From Oscillospiraceae bacterium (GTDB lineage: Bacteria; Bacillota; Clostridia; Oscillospirales; Oscillospiraceae): a DNA stretch of 40,578 nt. Both the position numbers and the translations under genes were made by a program. Location of the stretch: assembly GCA_017549125.1 (NCBI GenBank), contig JAFYVL010000080.1:1-40578 (forward strand), given 5' to 3'. How positions within the stretch are numbered: position 1 is the stretch's first letter; each line of letters starts with the position of its first letter. This document shows, one piece after another, positions 38,632-40,578 of the stretch. The notes below the pieces were generated by a model. It ran no database searches, had not been told where the DNA came from, and worked only from the letters and a program-made list of their open reading frames with translations.

Positions 38632-39939
38632 ATGAACAAGAAACGAATCATTATCATTGCATCTATCTCTGTGGTGGTGCTGAGCCTGCTGATCGTCTTT
38701 GTGCTTGTGCCTTATATCCAGTATTCCGGTGCAAAAAAACTGATGAAGCAAGGAAAATACGAGGAAGCCATCCAGGTGTTTTCTGCCATGGACGGCTATG
38801 GCGACAGCGAAGCTATGATTAAAAAATGCCACGAGGGTATTTTGGATCGTGAGTATAATCTGGCTTTTGAAATGATGCAAGCCGGGAACTACCAGGACGC
38901 AGTGCAGATTTTTTCCACCCTGCGTGGCCATAGAAACAGCGTGGATCTGATCTTTGTCTGTTACTATGGCATTGCAGATGCCTATGAGAAAGAGGGCGAG
39001 TATGTACAAGCCCTGTATGGCTTCCGGGAATTGGGTAATTACCAGGATGCTCCCCAGCGTGCAGATGCTCTGTGGGCTCGGGTGGCAGCCCGTACCTATG
39101 TGAGTGCCGGTGCGTTCCATACAGTGGGCATCCGTGCCGATGGATCGGTGCTGGCTGTGGGCGCAGAAGAAAATGGCCAATGCAAAGTAACCAACTGGAA
39201 AAATGTGTTGGACATCAGCGCAGGTGACCTGCACACAGTCGCTCTGCTGGCCGATGGTGCTGTGCGTGCGGTGGGTAATAACCAGCATGGCCAGTGCAAT
39301 ACCTCCGATTGGAAGAATATTGTTGCGGTCAGCGCAGGCTGGGTGCATACGGTGGGTCTGAAGTCTGACGGCACGGTAGTGGCTGTGGGACACAGCGAAT
39401 ACGATAAGTGCAAGGTCTCCGATTGGGAGGACATTATCAGTGTCAGCGCAGGCTTCTCCCACACGGTGGGTCTGAAGTCTGACGGCACGGTGGTGGCCAT
39501 TGGCTATAACGATGCCAACCAATGTGACGTGTCCGGTATGCAGAACATCACCGCCATCAGCGCAGGCAGCTACCATACGGTGGCTTTGAAGGCTGATGGC
39601 ACGGTGGTAGCTGTGGGCAACGATGAGGATGGCCAATGCCAGGTGTCCCAATGGCGGGATATTGTTGCCGTTAGTGCAGGCAGCAATTACACGCTGGGTC
39701 TGCGTTCTGATGGTACTGTGGTTGCTGCCGGCAATAACGAGTACGGTCAGTGCATGGTCTCTGAGTGGCGCAATGTGGTGCAGATCAGTGCCGGTGCGCG
39801 CCATGCAGTGGGCTTGAAGGCCGATGGAACTGTGGTGGCAACTGCCTATGACGTATCTGCTTCCGATGCCATGTGGAACTATGCCTATGACGGTCAATGC
39901 GAAGTGGCCGATTGGACCAATATGGGCAATCTACCCTAA
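38632..39939 (+). CDS. membrane-anchored protein with TPR-like helices and RCC1-type repeats
   Basis: The 435-aa product has one N-terminal membrane helix (about 5-27). TPR-like helical repeats follow (about 30-145, recurring pattern GKYEEAIQVFSAMDGYGDS, GNYQDAVQIFSTL, GEYVQALYGFRELGNYQD). Next come about seven RCC1-like repeats of about 40 residues, each with a segment like HTVGLKSDGTVVAVG and NGQCKVTNWKNI (about 150-430). RCC1 repeats usually form a beta-propeller that binds a partner; the partner here is unknown. It begins 1 nt after the leuS stop and has no clear ribosome-binding site, so it depends on coupling to leuS. Confidence 0.85.
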   Translation: MNKKRIIIIASISVVVLSLLIVFVLVPYIQYSGAKKLMKQGKYEEAIQVFSAMDGYGDSEAMIKKCHEGILDREYNLAFEMMQAGNYQDAVQIFSTLRGHRNSVDLIFVCYYGIADAYEKEGEYVQALYGFRELGNYQDAPQRADALWARVAARTYVSAGAFHTVGIRADGSVLAVGAEENGQCKVTNWKNVLDISAGDLHTVALLADGAVRAVGNNQHGQCNTSDWKNIVAVSAGWVHTVGLKSDGTVVAVGHSEYDKCKVSDWEDIISVSAGFSHTVGLKSDGTVVAIGYNDANQCDVSGMQNITAISAGSYHTVALKADGTVVAVGNDEDGQCQVSQWRDIVAVSAGSNYTLGLRSDGTVVAAGNNEYGQCMVSEWRNVVQISAGARHAVGLKADGTVVATAYDVSASDAMWNYAYDGQCEVADWTNMGNLP

Positions 39940-39942
39940 ATA

Positions 39943-39970
39943 AAAACGGTGCTGGTAACAGCACCGTTTT
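39943..39970 (+). terminator. terminator of the smc-leuS-RCC1 operon
   Basis: AAAACGGTGCTG (39943-39954), loop GTAA, CAGCACCGTTTT (39959-39970). It starts 3 nt after the stop; A- and T-runs allow action on both strands. Confidence 0.88.
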
Positions 39971-39981
39971 CCAGAGTGTCA

Positions 39982-40027
39982 AAAAAGCCGTCAATCGTCA
40001 AAACACAGGTTTTGATGATTGGCGGTG
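39982..40027. repeat. long hairpin related to the composite element
   Basis: TCAAAAAAGCCGTCAATC...TCAAAAC / GTTTTGA...GATTGGCGG forms a long imperfect stem with G-T pairs. The start (TGTCAAAAAAGCC) matches that of the element at 25386. Confidence 0.5.
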
Positions 40028-40039
40028 TCTTCTATTGTA

Positions 40040-40062
40040 GGGAACGCTGCGAACAGCGTTCC
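40040..40062. repeat. GGGAACGCTG hairpin element, third copy
   Basis: GGGAACGCTG (40040-40049), loop CGAA, CAGCGTTCC (40054-40062). The arms are identical to those at 22971-22993. Confidence 0.75.
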
Positions 40063-40069
40063 GCAAGTT

Positions 40070-40097
40070 GATAGTGGATAGTGGATAGTTGATAATG
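40070..40097. repeat. short tandem repeat of a GATAGTG heptamer
   Basis: Four imperfect units (GATAGTG, GATAGTG, GATAGTT, GATAAT) lie head to tail after TT. Confidence 0.7.
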
Positions 40098-40111
40098 TTA
40101 TTTCGTCGCGT

Positions 40112-40329
40112 CATTGCGAACCAGTGCGCAGTCTTGTCCCCCTTAGTGAGGGGGATGTCAGCGAAGCTGACAGGGGGAGTGTAGCCCTATACGAAGAACA
40201 CTCCCTCAGACACAGCTGGCGCTGTGCCAGCCCTGCCGGGCCCGCGCCCCCTTTGTCCTACGGACATTTCCCCCGCTAACGGGGGAATCTGCCCTCTGGG
40301 AGGGAGCCGAGATTGGTGTGGCAATCCGT
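40112..40329. repeat. ATTGCG...GGCAAT element split by an inner hairpin element
   Basis: The left end TCATTGCGAACCAGTGCGCA (40111-40130) and the right end GATTGGTGTGGCAATCC (about 40311-40327) are roughly inverted (ATTGC/GCAAT, ACCA/TGGT). Between them sits ~180 bp with its own hairpins: CCCCCT/AGGGGG (40138-40154), TGTCAGC-GAA-GCTGACA (40156-40172) and further GC-rich palindromes. Confidence 0.55.
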
Positions 40330-40383
40330 TCTCCTTGCCTTCTCCTCGAGGAGGAGCCTAGGGGGAACGGCGACCATCTATAA

Positions 40384-40578
40384 CCGTAGGGGAGGGTCAG
40401 TGACCCTCCCTAAACCGCAGATTCTAACCGCAGTACAATGGTTAGGTATGCGGGAGGATTAAAACCCTCCCCTACAGGGGGGGTTCGCCACACGCTCCGT
40501 AGGGGAGGGGTTCACCCCTCCCACAACCTTTGATCCCCACAGCGGTATGATCGTTAGGCATGCGGGAGGGTTAAAACC
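40384..40578. repeat. two copies of an ~83-bp unit, period 113 bp, running off the window
   Basis: Both copies (40384-40466 and 40497-40578) start CCGTAGGGGAGGG, contain a GGGAGGG.../CCCTCCC hairpin, and end with GTTAGG(T/C)ATGCGGGAGG(A/G)TTAAAACC. Sequence between the two anchors is less alike. The second copy is cut by the window edge. Confidence 0.65.

Larger units (their letters stand above)
39971..40578. other. 608-bp gene-free repeat cluster
   Basis: No reading frame here has a ribosome-binding site or recognisable product. The stretch is a patchwork of the palindromic and tandem repeats listed separately. No transposase, integrase or RNA gene is seen. Confidence 0.7.

Noticed and set aside
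35787..38657. 956-codon open frame antisense to leuS
   Set aside because: Long antisense frames occur opposite most genes here, because the favoured codons avoid TTA, CTA and TCA, which would read as stops. No ribosome-binding site, and the product is His/Gln/Leu-biased with no domain.
40070..40097. Replication iterons
   Set aside because: Only four imperfect heptamers, and no replication initiator gene is nearby.
39971..40578. CRISPR-like array in the repeat cluster
   Set aside because: Repeats differ in kind and length, spacers are not regular, and no cas gene is present.

Overview
The window looks like a chromosomal segment of a low-to-mid GC, Gram-positive anaerobe of the Clostridia. 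The likeliest group is Oscillospiraceae/Ruminococcaceae (Clostridium cluster IV). The reasons are the gene orders (yabE-like next to ksgA; smc-ftsY; yhbY-yqeK-rsfS-leuS), lipoproteins with Clostridia-type lipoboxes, a G5/3D-domain cell-wall protein, HPr kinase, YitT, and GC-rich palindromic intergenic repeats of a kind I associate with gut Clostridia. The taxonomic call is inference. I see no rRNA, tRNA, CRISPR array, transposase or prophage.

Layout. 1-409: AT-rich leader with two palindromes and a promoter. 410-3122 (+): YabE-like muralytic protein, ksgA and a YjjG-type nucleotidase. 3132-3809 (-): sfsA. A ~150 bp MITE-like element lies between sfsA and a DUF362 gene. 4059-6055 (+): DUF362 protein and a metallo-beta-lactamase-fold lipoprotein. 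6071-7681: an iron-sulfur/zinc-ribbon pair facing a Crp/Fnr regulator, with a palindrome placed at -41.5 of the iron-sulfur operon. 7690-10063: small genes, including a MazG-like hydrolase, a three-gene operon of unknown small proteins, a YfcE-type phosphodiesterase and two small membrane proteins. 10194-14409 (+): an extracellular O-acetylation cassette (SGNH lipoprotein, DUF4358 lipoprotein, MBOAT, DHHW protein), followed by mutY. 15646-19898 (+): a divergent type IIA topoisomerase pair. 19913-22810: YitT and a compositionally odd SH3 lipoprotein. 23082-25362: rpmB (-), hprK and an RluD-type pseudouridine synthase. 25436-26497 (-): mnmA. 26774-29452: a secreted GH24 lysozyme with seven SH3b repeats. 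29626-39939 (+): smc, ftsY, rdgB, yhbY, yqeK, rsfS, leuS and a membrane-anchored RCC1-repeat protein. 39971-40578: a gene-free stretch packed with palindromic repeats, including what looks like one element inserted inside another and the start of a 113-bp-period repeat.

How the genes fit together. Most of the window is housekeeping: ribosome maturation (KsgA, YhbY, RsfS, RluD-like, L28), tRNA (MnmA, LeuS), DNA repair and nucleotide hygiene (MutY, RdgB, MazG-like, YjjG-like), chromosome handling (SMC, type IIA topoisomerase), and membrane targeting (FtsY). Envelope genes sit between these blocks: YabE-like, the O-acetylation cassette, the lysozyme and several lipoproteins.

Most unusual points: (1) the Crp/Fnr palindrome placed exactly for class II activation of the divergent iron-sulfur operon; (2) several families of intergenic hairpin elements whose stems differ by compensatory changes, one of which appears to supply the -35 box of sfsA; (3) the three-gene operon of unknown small proteins; (4) a topoisomerase pair with Ala at the quinolone-contact Ser position; (5) LeuRS with altered KMSKS and editing-site motifs; (6) absence of nadD from its usual place. 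I did not find a clear new defence or mobile system.
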